Shown: positions 1 through 12,196 of the stretch, one piece after another | Numbering within the stretch: the stretch's first letter is position 1 | Layout: each line of letters opens with the position of its first letter | NCBI RefSeq assembly: GCF_000699445.3 | Contig: NC_067196.1 | Coordinates: 32,508,616 to 32,572,615 of the forward strand | Length of the DNA: 64,000 nucleotides | Source of the DNA: Schistosoma haematobium | Taxonomy: Eukaryota; Platyhelminthes; Trematoda; Strigeidida; Schistosomatidae | Direction: 5' to 3' | Translations under genes and position numbers: made by a program | Notes under the pieces: model-generated | What the model saw: only the letters and a program-made list of their open reading frames with translations | What the model was told of the DNA's origin: nothing | The model's database searches: none

Positions 1-202
1 TCGATATTTATAGTCAGATAAAACTAAGTTACAGACGTGATGAGTAAGATAGGAAATGAACATACATACACTTGCATAAAAAGTCAAGGTTGACGAGCGA
101 ATGATTAATAAGGTCAAAATATGACTCAAGAAGAGCAAATAGATTGGCCTATCCGGAAGCTAGGATAAACTATGTGGGCTTAACATAGCAACCGACACTA
201 CA
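1..202 (-). repeat. LTR fragment, family L1 (cut by window edge)
   Basis: The sequence up to 202, ending in GACACTACA, aligns by eye almost end to end with 2085-2296 and 51195-51409. Read on the minus strand the repeat begins TGTAGTG and contains the shared block around AAGTTACAGACG. TG/CA-type termini and the lack of any coding sequence suggest a long terminal repeat of a retrotransposon whose body is absent. I could not name the family. The left part lies outside the window. Confidence 0.55.
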
Positions 203-1817
203 TTTTCTTATTTGCACAACGCGGATTTAATATTTTATCTTGATGATGAAAGCAATTTTACTAATGTGTCCTTATTTCGTGTTCTAATGGAACACTTATT
301 GATGAATTTATTAGGATCCTATATATGAACAAAATAAATTAGAAATGTTTTAATTTTCAAATCTATATGTAGTCCTATTCTATTGTAAGGGTCTCATTTT
401 AGAACTGATTAGAAATTTGGAGAATATTAAACTCCGTATATTATATAACCAGAATATGTTTAAGTCAACAGAAACTCGTAAAGTTAATTTGAAATTGATC
501 CTAATTTAACAAACTATTTGTAATGAAGTAGATCATATAGTACCAATATGGAATACGAATATGTGTTTCATGATCGTTAAAGGAGTACCTCAAGCTTCTT
601 CAATTCATCAACTTCACCAAACTTTATTACTTAACCTCTATGAATGACTTGGATGAAATCATAGTAATGAGAAGTGAATAAAATAAATAACTTCATAAGT
701 GTTTATATTTAACATTGATTACATAATAGTTGAATCTACCAAAGTAGTTGATTCCCTTGTAAAAGTTTTGTAATGTACACTCTTTTTAATGTAATTTATG
801 TTTGCTTTAACTAATTCTGAGTTAATAACACGAAGTTCTCAATTAATAATACTAAATTTAAATCTGTCATCAAGTGAGTGGATTGTGGTTATTATTTTTG
901 ATGTATTACATTCCATATTTTGTAATACTTTATTTTAGATTCAATCTAATCAGTCAAGATACACCTTTTGTTTGTCATTTTTTTATCTCTCATTACTCAA
1001 ATACTAATTCTCTAATAAGCATTACCAAGAAATATTGATAATAACCGATTATGTTGATTACTAATATTAGTAACAATGAAATTATCTTTATATTTATTAC
1101 TAATTGTAAAGATTTATATTTTTCTATTATCGATATTCATAAGTGAATTTTATTACTCTCTGTTGGTATATAAACTCCGTTAACAAATACTTCGAGTGTG
1201 ACTACTTTTTGTTGTATTTCTTACTGACATCATTATAAATGTAAATATAGATATGAGGTGTAAAACACTTACAAAGTATGAACTGAAATTTCATGAATGT
1301 GTATGAGATTAAATTTAAGCGAATCAAATAAGACAGAGATTTTTAATATGGTTCTTTATCATCAGTTTTATAAAAGTGAACAACTTTCATTATGCCAAAA
1401 TATTAATGTATCATAAGACAGTAAGCTTTGTGAAAATCAAAACTATAATGTCATTTAGTTTAATATATTTAATGGCACTTATTTGAACATTTGAAATGAT
1501 AATTTAGAATAGAAATGTTTTTTGAACGCAATAAATTTAGTAAATGCCGTTAGGTGAACATAGTGTTCCAATCCAGCCTGATCAGTGAGAAATAGTATAA
1601 TGGCCCACTGAGATTTAATGAAGCTGTAAAAATGGTTTGGTTAAAATATATATTCTGCATTAAAAAAATCCATTGATTAATCTACAACTACCTCAGTAAT
1701 AAAAAATGAGCAATAATTATAACCTATTTTCAAACTGGTGTTATTTAAAATTTAACACGTTCAACTCATAGGTTTTTTAGTGGGGCCCTTTATTTTGTCG
1801 TCATTTATATCGGACGA
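203..1817. other. AT-rich stretch without recognised feature
   Basis: No ORF of note, no recognisable element and no convincing splice-bounded exon. It lies between two same-orientation copies of LTR family L1, so it could be a heavily decayed internal region, but no gag/pol similarity is visible. Confidence 0.4.
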
Positions 1818-2296
1818 TGTTGTCGACGGACTCTATACTTTATTGGCCCGGGATCTGACCCCAGGTAGATCGTATGAATGACTGTTATTGAAATATATTT
1901 ATCGCCTATCCTCGTATATAATCATCGACCTAAATCGCGTTAGTCAATAACGAAATTAAATAAGTCAAATAACGAAAATGGGTGCTTGAATAGATTTATT
2001 TTGTATATAAAGCGAATGGAATAGAGCAAAGCGAAACGACGCGCCGTGGAGATGGCGAGCAAGCAAACTCCAATTAACCAAGCGTCAATCAATATTTATA
2101 GCTACAGGAAAATAAGTTACAGACGTGTGATGAATAGGAAAAGAAATGTTCACATATATACGCTCATATAAAAACAGTCTACATTGATAAGCGAATAATT
2201 AGCAAGGTCAAAATGTGACTCAAGTAGAATGAATAGGTTGACCTGTCTGAAAGCTAGAATAAGGTACATAGGCTTAACATAATAACCGACACTACA
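1818..2296 (-). repeat. LTR copy, family L1
   Basis: The most complete copy of the L1 repeat in the left part of the window. The right end (GACACTACA at 2288-2296) is sharp because it coincides with the ends at 202 and 51409. The left end is approximate; similarity to the copy near 50460 starts around 1840. No coding sequence is present. A minus-strand AATAAA lies near the left end, as expected in an LTR. I found no target-site duplication. A SINE follows directly at 2297. Confidence 0.5.
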
Positions 2297-2660
2297 GTTT
2301 TCTCAGTAGTTGAGATCATGAGTCTATTGAAGTTAGACCACTATGGGAAACCTGGAGGCAATGGACGGCCGTTTCGTCCTATGGTTGGACTCCTCAGTAG
2401 TGCGTATCTACAACCCCGCCTCGCGACATTCGATCCAGGACATATCAGTCTCGTTCGCGAACGCTTAACCTCTAGACCACTGATCTGGCATCCAACGGTG
2501 TTAACCTCTAACTTCAACTAATCCACGAAGTTGCGCCACCGTACACCATTGTCTTCAGTGAGTTGATATCTCACAACAGACCCGGTTGGACTCCACTGGT
2601 CACTGCTTCTCACTAGAACTCCAGGTTATACACCTTGAAGCCAGTCACTAGTGAGCATAT
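2297..2660 (-). mobile_element. Sm-alpha-type tRNA-derived SINE copy
   Basis: Minus-strand copy of the hammerhead SINE. In element order it has a leader, a tRNA-like promoter region (box A-like around AGTGGTCTAGAGGTTAAG, box B-like GGATCGAATG), a hammerhead remnant (2358-2403) and a 3' end reading CTCATGATCTCAACTA. It directly abuts the L1 LTR end at 2296, so it inserted at or beside the LTR boundary. The 67-codon ORF across it is incidental. Confidence 0.7.
2358..2403 (-). ncRNA. Degenerate hammerhead ribozyme in SINE
   Basis: Core CTGAGGA, stem II GTCC/GGAC, GAAA, stem III ACG/CGT and cleavage triplet GTC are all kept on the minus strand. Stem I is GCACTA against CATTGC, with mismatches next to the core. 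The chemistry residues look intact, but the weak stem I makes activity doubtful. Confidence 0.65.
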
Positions 2661-2675
2661 GTTGATTAGCATCAG

Positions 2676-2800
2676 AAGGGGGTTTTGTGGATATTCTAGT
2701 AATTTCAATAATTGAGATCATGAATCAATTGAAGCTAGACCACCATGGAAAACATGGAAGCACTGGACGGTCGTTTCGTCCTATTGTAGGACGCCTCATA
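2676..2800 (-). mobile_element. 5'-truncated Sm-alpha-type SINE 3' end
   Basis: Minus-strand 3' part of the same SINE, from CAGAAGGGGG at 2674 (element 3' terminus) to the hammerhead core, where similarity stops at TATGAGGCGTCC. Stem II, GAAA and the GTC triplet remain (2760-2795) but the CTGANGA core is lost at the break. The 5' break falls at the ribozyme core, as in the copies at 38524 and 48126. Confidence 0.65.
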
Positions 2801-2815
2801 GTTTTCTATCTTTTT

Positions 2816-3282
2816 TTTACACTATTAAAAATAATTTTTGCCAATAGTAGTTTTGAAAAGCATCTCTATCAATATTCTAAATTATTTTTTCAATTGTTTA
2901 TGTAAACGCCATTAAATATATCCAAATTAATTTATATTACAATCTTAATTTTTGAAAAGCTAACTATTCTTTGATAAACTGTTCGTTTCTTAATTTTTAA
3001 ATGTGTTAATGCTTCAAACTAACTAAGCTTGCTCCTTTGTATGTAACTAAGGATATAAAGCATAATGTTAATATTTTTCTGTGCAGTTAAAATTATTCAT
3101 TGTTATGGTCTCATCTGATAAATTGAGCTTGTGAAATCATTATATTCCCTTAAAATGTTTCGCACTACAGTTTATAATAAATTACAAGAAAAAAGATAAT
3201 CATTTTACTGCATATCCCTGGTTAGTGTCTTTTATAGTCAGTCTACCATTTCTGACCAAATGTTTCGTTATTTCGATACACG

Positions 3283-3313
<31 letters not shown>

Positions 3314-5407
3314 ACTAAAGCTTTAGAAAGTGTGTTCTGAATTTCATAGCACTGACATTTATTAACATAATTCAATAAACATATGCATGTAGATTTAATA
3401 AATATGAAGATAACGATATATCTCAGAGACAAAAGGACTAAAATCGTCAAGGCAGAAGAAAAATACTGTAAGGAAACAAAGATTCTTTGATAGCTAATCG
3501 ATAATAACCAAAGTATAAAATCAGCAAAAGTAAGTAAATGTAAAACAAAATTAGGTGTTACTCTACGATATAGGATAAACATAACTGCTATCATTAATCA
3601 AAATATATAGAATCTTAGACAGTTTTGGGTATGAAATTATTTATACTCAACCCTAACTCACTACTGATGAAGAGTTCCAACTTCGACTTAATTAGTAGAA
3701 ACATTACAGGACGATAAATTTTTTTACTACCGTTTGTATAAAAAAGAAGAGTTTCATCCAAATTTTTGAATTCAGGTGTTAGTTAGTGTTAAACTATGTT
3801 AATCATACTTTTATTTTAATTTTGCCCAAAATGTTTTCTATTGATGGAGTAGTACATACTCACAGTAGTTATTTTGTCTTTCAATGAAATTTCTATCATT
3901 TTCGACTTCTATTCAAAATACATGTGATATTTTTAGACAAGATTATAGCCTCAGTATTTTTTATTTTCATTTGTGCTACTCATAAGTAGTCACATTATTT
4001 TCACCAAACAAATAAATGCAATTATGAAATATTTTTAGTATACTAAGATTTATTTTATGCTTTAATCACAGGGCCCATAGTACTTATGTGTGTTTATATG
4101 TTACAAGTAACTATGATTTACATTTTTATTTGAATTAAAAGAGAACAATATAAAATACCATCAAAAACATCCACATAAGACATATAAGCACGTGATATTA
4201 AATGACGAAAATGGGAAAACCTAATATTAGGTGTATTTTTTGTCATGAAACAGAAAAAGTTTGAATCTGCTTCACTTTATTTAACCTGTTCTAAGATTTT
4301 GTGAAATAATATTATTCTTTAAGTATATAGTCCATAAGTGTTAAAATTAATAAATGAAAGCATCACATAATTCATCTCTTCCTGGTTTTATTAATCTAAA
4401 TCTTCTCCAATCCTGTTTGAAGCATCAGAATCAACCAAGAGACTTTATAGTGTTGTATTAATCTTGAAAACGCGTGATGTCTGCCTAAGGTTGAAAAAAT
4501 CGGCCTTTAGAAATTCAACTACTGAATGGATAATAACAGTTTCTATGAAAGAAACAAAGGTTATGTCTTAAAAAAATAAATAAGACTTAATCAAAATTAT
4601 TAACTTCATAAACCAGGAAGTTTAAAAAGTGAAAGTTAGTCCTGTTGCACAAAATAGTAAATGAAGGTGCAGTTAGAATAATTACAATAATTTTACGAAT
4701 TTCTTTCGCGAAACTGGGATCAGATTTTCCAAGATGGGTCCCATTAGCTTCAACCACAATTAGTAAACATATCCCTAAACAATGAAGTAAATATGGCAAA
4801 TCACATGAAAAAGGTTATTCGATTCCACTTTATTTCCTCTATGAGAATGTCTAAGAAATACAATTTTGCTCTGAAATTAAGGGATGAACCTGGATGTTTA
4901 TGTTCACCAAGTAATTAGTTGAACAGGAGTAGTATAGCTAGCAATGGAATATGAAGGTGGAGAGTTTGGGGTGTCTCTATTCATTTCTAGCTGCGATAGT
5001 GCAAATAAGACAACGACGTTAGGTATTTTTATGCGTAAAAAGTATTTTGTACTTCTAATCGTAAATAATTCGATAGTGAGGCATATGAAAGTTTATCTTC
5101 CCTTAAACTAATCGTTAACATTTCTGAGTATTTTATCAAACAAATATAGGAATTAAAAGAATATGATTATAAACTTGGTGTCACTTTCGATATTAAAACC
5201 AAAAAATGACATGTTCTTTTGGTTTCTTTAAAAATAGCAATTCTTTTGGAAAAATTAGCTTCACTCAAATTAGCTTAATGACCAAACATCAGAAGTGGTT
5301 TGCAATTACTATTAATGACGTACATATAATAAAACTTTGGTTTTTCCTTGTTCATTGTTAAGTAGTCTGTTTACTTTTTTTCCCTGTGCATTAAAAGATT
5401 TCTACAG
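2816..5407. other. Non-coding, probably intron upstream of exon 5408
   Basis: AT-rich sequence ending in a pyrimidine-rich tract and AG at 5406-5407, the acceptor of the next exon. No upstream exon of the plus-strand gene was recognised. A minus-strand 70-codon ORF at 4587-4799 looks signal-peptide-like but starts with TTG and has no convincing splice context. Confidence 0.5.
3284..3310. repeat. (TA)n microsatellite
   Basis: Uninterrupted TA dinucleotide run. It also creates the poly-IY/YI stretch of the minus-strand ORF at 3268-3594, which is therefore not a gene. Confidence 0.95.
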
Positions 5408-6457
5408 CTTCATACAAACGTGTTAAACTGAAACGACCAAATCGTTCCAATAATAACTTAACGGATCTATTGTCTGACAAATTGCATTATTCAGATTCCG
5501 ACAATGAATCCAGTGATTCCATATCAAATTCATCATCACCATCATCATTCACCTCATCGTCATCATCCGATGATCTGAACGAAGCTCATTACGATACATC
5601 ACAACCAGAATCATGGATTGGTACGAATGTCAAACAGTTAGGCGGTGTAATTCTACCAGATATGAGACGACCAAATTATCATATGACCACAAATGAATCT
5701 AAAAAGAAACGTTTATCAAAAATAGTTGAAACAAGTCAAAGTTCACTAAATGATGATGATGATAATAATGATGAGGATCAACAAATTATTTCTTTTAGTT
5801 CTGTTGATGAAAACCATAAATTACCTCCATCATCATCATCATCATCATCACCATTACAAAGAGATGAAGCTTTATTTATTTTACCAAATGTTTCTAGTAT
5901 AAATACACCGACATTATCAAACAACATATTTAATTCTGATACGTTTAAACCAGAAATGATCAATAAGAACACAAGGGCGTTGACTCAATCTAATTATTCA
6001 TTGGCTGAAAACTATGGACCAGTCACACCCGTTTTACAATATACCGATGATAATGATAAAAATATTCTTGTTAGTAATCAACAAAACCAACAATTTTCAA
6101 TCAATCAGTATAGAAAAGAAAATGCAAATTTAAAATCGGAATCAAATATAGTTAATTTACAATCTGAAAATAACAATAATGAATATGAAAAATTATATAA
6201 TTCAGATAAACATGTATATAATACTGAAATAATTAAACCACAGAAAATTATTGTAACTTGTAAGGAAGACAGATCAAGTCGAAAAGAAATCATTGAAAAT
6301 CACTCTGAAATAATGTATAATAATATACGACTACCTCAAACATCATCATCGTCAATGTCATCAACATATACCAGAAAGGAACACTTCTTTCCAAAACACT
6401 TGAACACTAATGAACGGTCATTATTGAATGAAGAGAAACGTTCATATAGAAACAATG
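5408..6457 (+). CDS. Internal exon of MYND-finger protein (Ser/Asp-rich part)
   Basis: The exon opens after a pyrimidine-rich acceptor (AG at 5406-5407). Two bases complete a split codon, then 349 codons follow and one base (G) remains before a strong donor GTAAGT at 6458. It encodes a hydrophilic, low-complexity segment: a basic start (SYKRVKLKRPNRSNNN), Ser-rich runs from TCA/TCC codon repeats, an Asp/Asn run, and no membrane span. The ORF can be read back through the TTG at 5470 to the acceptor, so the true start codon lies further upstream. Reading past the donor gives 29 more codons to a TAA at 6544-6546, so an intron-retained short form is possible. The phase (1) fits the exon at 38739 exactly. 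No specific domain is recognised in this exon. Confidence 0.8.
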
Positions 6458-9400
6458 GTAAGTTTATTTTCATATTAAAAATAACTTATTTAGAAATATC
6501 TAATGCTAAAAGTTATGTGTATATATTAATAGTTACAAGACAGTAATAATTGTGATATTTAGAAGATTTGATTATCTTGTTAATATATTTATATCACAAA
6601 AACATTTTAGTGTAATATGGCAGCGAAATTGCTTGATACAAACTCAAATAACAATACTGGAATGAGATCGATGGGGATAATATCGCATAATCAGTAAATG
6701 AATGGATAAGAATTGTATTTATTAGAAGGTATAGTTCAATCTAAAAGAGAAGCATGACGAATTTTGTTCTGTTAAGAAAGCTCATTTGATTGTTATAAGC
6801 AATGCAATTAAAGATTATATCAGGATCATCAGTGAATTTTATTCTTAACCACGGTTGATAACATGTTAAGCTAGTCAGTTTCATAATCGTTAGAAATACT
6901 CTCAAGATGTATTAGCGAACTGACTGACATTTGTCTGATAAACATATAATTTTAATTTGTTGAACAGAAAGTACATTAATATGTTAATATATATATTAAT
7001 TGGATTATCTAGGATTATGTACTTCACAAAAAGCGTATGTACACAAAAACATGAAATATAAGTTCATATTTCATGGGATAAGTATTGACTACAAATTTGA
7101 GGTATACTATAACAGTTGAATGTAGTAACTAATCACATTCAATAATTAGCTTAAACAGATGTATAAATACCCTTTATTGTTTGTATTATGAACCCTTAAC
7201 TAAATACACTCTCATCATAATTTTTCAAACCTTCATCTTGTTTTGACAGTCTATTTTGTTATATTGTTTTTATAAACTGACGTCTGATGTAATGTTTTGT
7301 ATGAATATAGACAGTATTATGTCAAGTATAACTTTGTTCCAGTCCAGTTTACGGAGATATATGGTTATTTTTCTTCACATTATATATATACCTAAAGATC
7401 CCCCACATTCTATATAAAAATAATAGTACGTAGAGTATTACCAACTGGTGAGGTGATTGACTATATATGCATCTATGTATAGAGTTAAAAATTAATAATA
7501 CTTCAGATGATTATAAAGGCTTCATTTCCCAAATGGTTCTTTTTACATAAGTTTTCGTCGATTGGTAAACCCATTTCCAAAATTTACTAATGGATGTTGA
7601 TATGAATTTAAAAGACAGGAATGTCTTATTACATAGCCTATAATAGCAAAATTATTGATAAATCCTATGTAATTAATACGAAGGAAAAAATAAAAACAAT
7701 GTGACCTTTCTGAAAATGTAGTTATAGTAGTCAAACTCTGACTTTATTCTTCTTTGTGTAGCTTTAAATAAATCAAATGCATGTGAGATGTCTGTTCATT
7801 TATCAGTAACCTAAAGGGAAGAAGATTGACATTGATCATCAGTATCTGATTGCAGTATAGTATAAATGTTTTGCATGGGAAAACCACTAAGCGATCAAAC
7901 CTGATCTGCAATGTAGTTTTAGTTGAATATGGTAAACTAATCCTGAGGTTGTAAACCACCTTTAAATGAAATATTTAAGATGAAGTCATGTTCAAATGAC
8001 ACCTATACATTATTCTATCCATCAAAGAATCTACTTGAGCAGGAGTTTAGGGTTACCACATTATTATTTAAGATTAGTTCACGAACTCAGTGGGTGTAAA
8101 TATGTAGGTTCAGACTTCCTGATTGAGTTCAGTGGGATAATTACAACCTTCAATTAGAAACTTTAAGTCATAAGGTTGATAATTAGCTCTTTCAATGAGA
8201 TCTTTTACATGGTGTTATTCTATTCATTTGATCTATCAATTATACTCACACATGTTTGATTTTTTCCCTTATTGATACCAAGGATCGCAATCGATCAGTC
8301 TTTATCAGTATATATACACTTTGAGGAATTCAACCATACTAAACTGTGTTTTTTACGTCTAATTTTCTACTTCTGTCAGAAAATTATTACTAGCATAAGG
8401 TTACGGAGATTGTTGAATTTCATTTAAAAGAAAATTATGATTTTGAAGCTTTTCCTTTCTATAATATTCCTTTCTTTTCAATATTCTACCATAGAGTATA
8501 GTATTTGGATCGATTACTTGTTTTCTTCATATGTCCCTAATATAGTAGTTACTATAATACATTGAACACAATTTTTTTAAGGTCAAAAAGTGAACTGATT
8601 AATTTCAGTTAACACCATTATGTTTGTTACTTACTTCTTTGAAAATAAGTATCACTAGTTTTTTTAATTAAACAAAAACTTTGTTAACGAAATAAGATCT
8701 ATCTGATGTGAATTTTTGAAGTAGTTATTTTCAGCATTCATAATTAAATAACAGAAAAGACTCGTAATGGGATTGATCAAGAATAAAGACAATTCGAGGG
8801 AGGAAATTTTCTGTTCGATTTATCACAAACTTATTTTTTACTTTTATTTACAAGAAACTGAACTACACAGAGCTGATAGGAATGGTATTAGACTTTTAAT
8901 TGTTCATCATTGAGCTTTTCTATTTATAATTAAAATGATGAATTTCTACAATATATATAAAAAGAATTATACTTGAAATCGGTAATAATTATCTACTTCT
9001 AAAACTATATATACAATGATGAATCTTTGGTTTTGATTGAAACCTGTCAGAATGAAAAAACTCTAATCATTTTATTAAGGGATGATTATTATTGGTTCCA
9101 AGTATAATTTCTCTTGTAAATACTCAAGAACTTCATTGTTTTGAAATGAATCAAATATGGCATAGTATTTGCATACAAACATAATTAACATAATTCATGA
9201 AAAGCATCAAAGAATTGAAATTGCGTTCGCTTAAACTAATGTATCAGTTATGTATCTATAAATGAACAAGCATTACTGAATAATTTTAAAAATGTCCTCT
9301 AGTTTGATAGTTTGTATTATCGATTTCAGTATCAAATTTCAGCGATGCAATTATGTAAGAGTAAAGTAACTTAATAGTAATATATAAATGTTTAATTTAG

Positions 9401-9664
9401 TAATCAGTTGGTTCATCTTAAATGTACACAAAAATGTAGATATTTTTCAATGAATTTGTTCCTCGTTATTATTTGGGAAAGTTAAAAACCTCTATTTAGA
9501 CATTTGATAAAAGATAAATGGAGAGAAGAAAAATGCTTCCTTTTAATTAGTTGTTGTCATATAAATTCGTAAGTGTTCACAATTAATTTATAAAACAACC
9601 AGAAGATATTGTGGATGAAGTGATTAATATTTGGAGATATTAATAAATAAAAGACAATAGTGGA

Positions 9665-9945
9665 TGTGTCGCTCAATTTCGTGGATTAGTTGGAGTTAGA
9701 GATTATTACCGTTGGATGCCAGATCAGTGGTCTAGAGGTTAAGCATTCGCGAACGAGACTGATATGTCCTGGATCGAATCTCGCGAGGCAGGGTTGTGGA
9801 TGTGCACTGCTGAGGAGTCCTACCATAGGACGAAACGGCCGTCCAATGCTTTCATGTTTTTCATGGTGGTCTAGCTTCAATTGACTCATGATCTCAACTA
9901 TCGAAATTAATCTAATATCCACGAAACCTTTTCTGAAAATAATAG
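9665..9945 (+). mobile_element. Sm-alpha-type SINE, plus strand
   Basis: Begins in the leader (TTTCGTGGATTAGTTGGAG). A tRNA-like region follows (GTGGTCTAGAGGTTAAGC box A-like, GGATCGAATCT box B-like), then the best-preserved hammerhead of the window (9804-9849) and the conserved 3' block GGTGGTCTAGCTTCAATTGA with CATGATCTCAACTAT. The tRNA-like part is not a functional tRNA: it lacks an acceptor stem and continues into the ribozyme. ORFs on both strands across it are incidental. Confidence 0.8.
9804..9849 (+). ncRNA. Hammerhead ribozyme (Sm-alpha type), near-intact
   Basis: Stem I strand GCACTG (9804-9809), core CTGAGGA (9810-9816), stem II GTCC...GGAC (9817-9831) and GAAA (9832-9835). Stem III is ACG/CGT with a two-base loop (9835-9842), the cleavage base is C at 9843, and the second stem I strand is CAATGC (9844-9849). 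Only one stem I position (C opposite A) is unpaired. The core fits the hammerhead consensus CUGANGA with G at the free position 7. Schistosome Sm-alpha satellite RNAs are known from the literature to self-cleave; activity of this copy is inferred. Confidence 0.85.
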
Positions 9946-11883
9946 ATTTCACAATCTGACGTATGAAAACCGATTTAATCCCAATAAGAAATCAAGTACT
10001 AATAAAAGTTGAGTCTGTGTAAGAAAAATGTCACAGTTATGTAAAAACAAGATAAGAACTGAAATTTCGACATTGATAAAGGAGAAATTTTATATTAAAG
10101 CACTAGCATGTGACTTGAATTTTGGTTATTATGCTGGCCAAAGTAACGACATAGGTCGTACAAATTTCTTGTAGAGACAAAGATCAGGTTTGATGATAGT
10201 AATACTATACTCTTAGACATTTTGTTAAATAAAAAGTGGCTTAAAAAGAAGATTACAAACACGTAAATATAAAAAAATTAACATCAGTTGGTCATCAAAG
10301 TCATTTTTACACTTTTGTACCTCTCTGGTGCTAAAGTATATATGTGACTCAAGTCAATTCTCTTAACAGGGTTGCATTCTCTGTTATATAACTCAATTAA
10401 TAATGCTTATTCAAGTTTATTTTAAGAATACGCGACCCCCTGTGATAATTAAACTATCCAATTAATAACATTTTGCTATCAAAAACATCATTAATAAACG
10501 GCTAGTGGTGTCTCATTTTTTAAAACATTATAATTTCAAACACTGAACTGTGAGTTTGAATTATCCAGTGACAACTGCACTGTAGAAAATCGCGTAGCTT
10601 AGCTAGACTTTAAAACTAAGTACATATAACTGAATATCATCAATTATTTACAATCAAACTTGATTTTGGGTTTGAATATTTCTCCCGAAAGTTTTCTATT
10701 GCACTTATTATTCAAACTGCAACAAAATATTACGGCACAATTTAACTAGTATATGGAGTTCAGTTATATTTACGTTGATTTCAGAAAGATATTGTACTAC
10801 TAACCAATCGGCCCAAAGTAGAGCATACGTAGAAAAATCAGAATCTCATATTTACATATTGAAGCTTAAATAGTTATACCATTAAGATACCGCTTCATAT
10901 GTCACAACATATATGTATCTATAATCCTGATAAAAACGAACAGTTGGTTCAATTTAGAATTTCATATTATTGGTTTCTGTAAATAAACAATAATTCTGTT
11001 GTTTTATAGGATTTTTTTAACATTACCTTATGACAACTTGTAACAGAATATAATACAAATCTATTCAGAATTGTTACATTAAATATTGGTACTACCAGTA
11101 TTAATGTTGAACATTGAATTATGTACTATGTGAACATTGATTTACGAAAACAGTTATGAGTTAAAACAATATAATATAAACATATACAATACTATTCGAA
11201 ACATTCATAATAATGACGTAATTTCACTAGTTTATTATTACTATTATCTGATCGATTCAATAAATTGTATGTTCTAGTCATTAGATTCAATCATTCGATA
11301 ATGAAGTACATGGTGATATTAATTAACAAAAAGAAATCTGGTTTATAAGAAGTGAATGATTTAGTAGAAAAATATAACAACTGAAACTTTATAAAAGATC
11401 AAACTGTACATTACCAAGTTTATTGTTAGTATCTATCCATTCAAATGGTAGAAACTATTTTAAAACTAAATCAAACACATTGTCGTTTATTTTTGTAGTC
11501 AACTTTCGGATGATATTTAAACAACGTATTTCATTTATTTAAGAATCTAGTTTAAAATATGGCTATCGTTTTAATGAGTTCAAATATAATTTTATGATAA
11601 TGAACAAATGAGATCATATTTGTTTATTAGAAGTAGAATATCATTATCAGTAATTATTAATACAAGATTTAAACAATAATCAGTTTGGAACAACACATAT
11701 AAGCGAACAATATTGTTTTCAATTAGATCGTCATCAGGCTTTACTCTAATATACATGAATATTTATACGAAATTTTTTTTAAAACCAATCAAGGCAATAT
11801 GGGTCAATAATCACTATGAGATAGAATAAGTCACTACACATAATAGGTAAAAGTACAAGTTGATAGTAGGAAGACAGGTGAAC

Positions 11884-11928
11884 TGATAAGAGTGAGAATA
11901 ATAAAATACAATAACAAAACTCTTATCA
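11884..11928. repeat. 9-bp inverted repeat (hairpin potential)
   Basis: TGATAAGAG (11884-11892) and CTCTTATCA (11920-11928) can form a hairpin. It lies in AT-rich sequence downstream (minus sense) of the Penelope-like ORF and could belong to that element's 3' region. No function can be assigned. Confidence 0.4.
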
Positions 11929-12196
11929 ATAGTTAATCGTTGGAAATAGAAGGTCAAACAAACATGGGTAAATAGACTAGGAATAGTAATCACAAAACAT
12001 TAAAATCATTACGTAATAAGATGTGTGTAAATAATTAGATAGTGAAGAATACAAAGAGGTGGAAAATTACAAGCAAATAATGAGTGTGGAAATAAGGTTA
12101 ACGATAACACAAATAGAATAAAATAAATAATGATAATAATAAAATTTAAAATAAATAAATAAATTCCATTTAAACGCTGAAATTCGTGTTTTAATT

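Noticed and set aside
2318..2521. 67-codon ORF, and similar ORFs at 9686-9952
   Set aside because: They fall entirely inside SINE copies and translate the ribozyme/tRNA-like region.
3268..3594. 108-codon minus ORF
   Set aside because: Its C-terminus is a translated TA repeat and the rest is AT-rich without features.
4587..4799. Signal-peptide-like minus ORF (PYLLHCLGICLLIVVEANG)
   Set aside because: It starts with TTG, has no convincing splice site at either end, and lies in non-coding AT-rich sequence. A micro-exon-type gene cannot be excluded without transcripts.
9719..9790. tRNA gene
   Set aside because: Box A- and B-like sequences are present, but there is no acceptor stem or complete cloverleaf, and the sequence continues into the SINE hammerhead.
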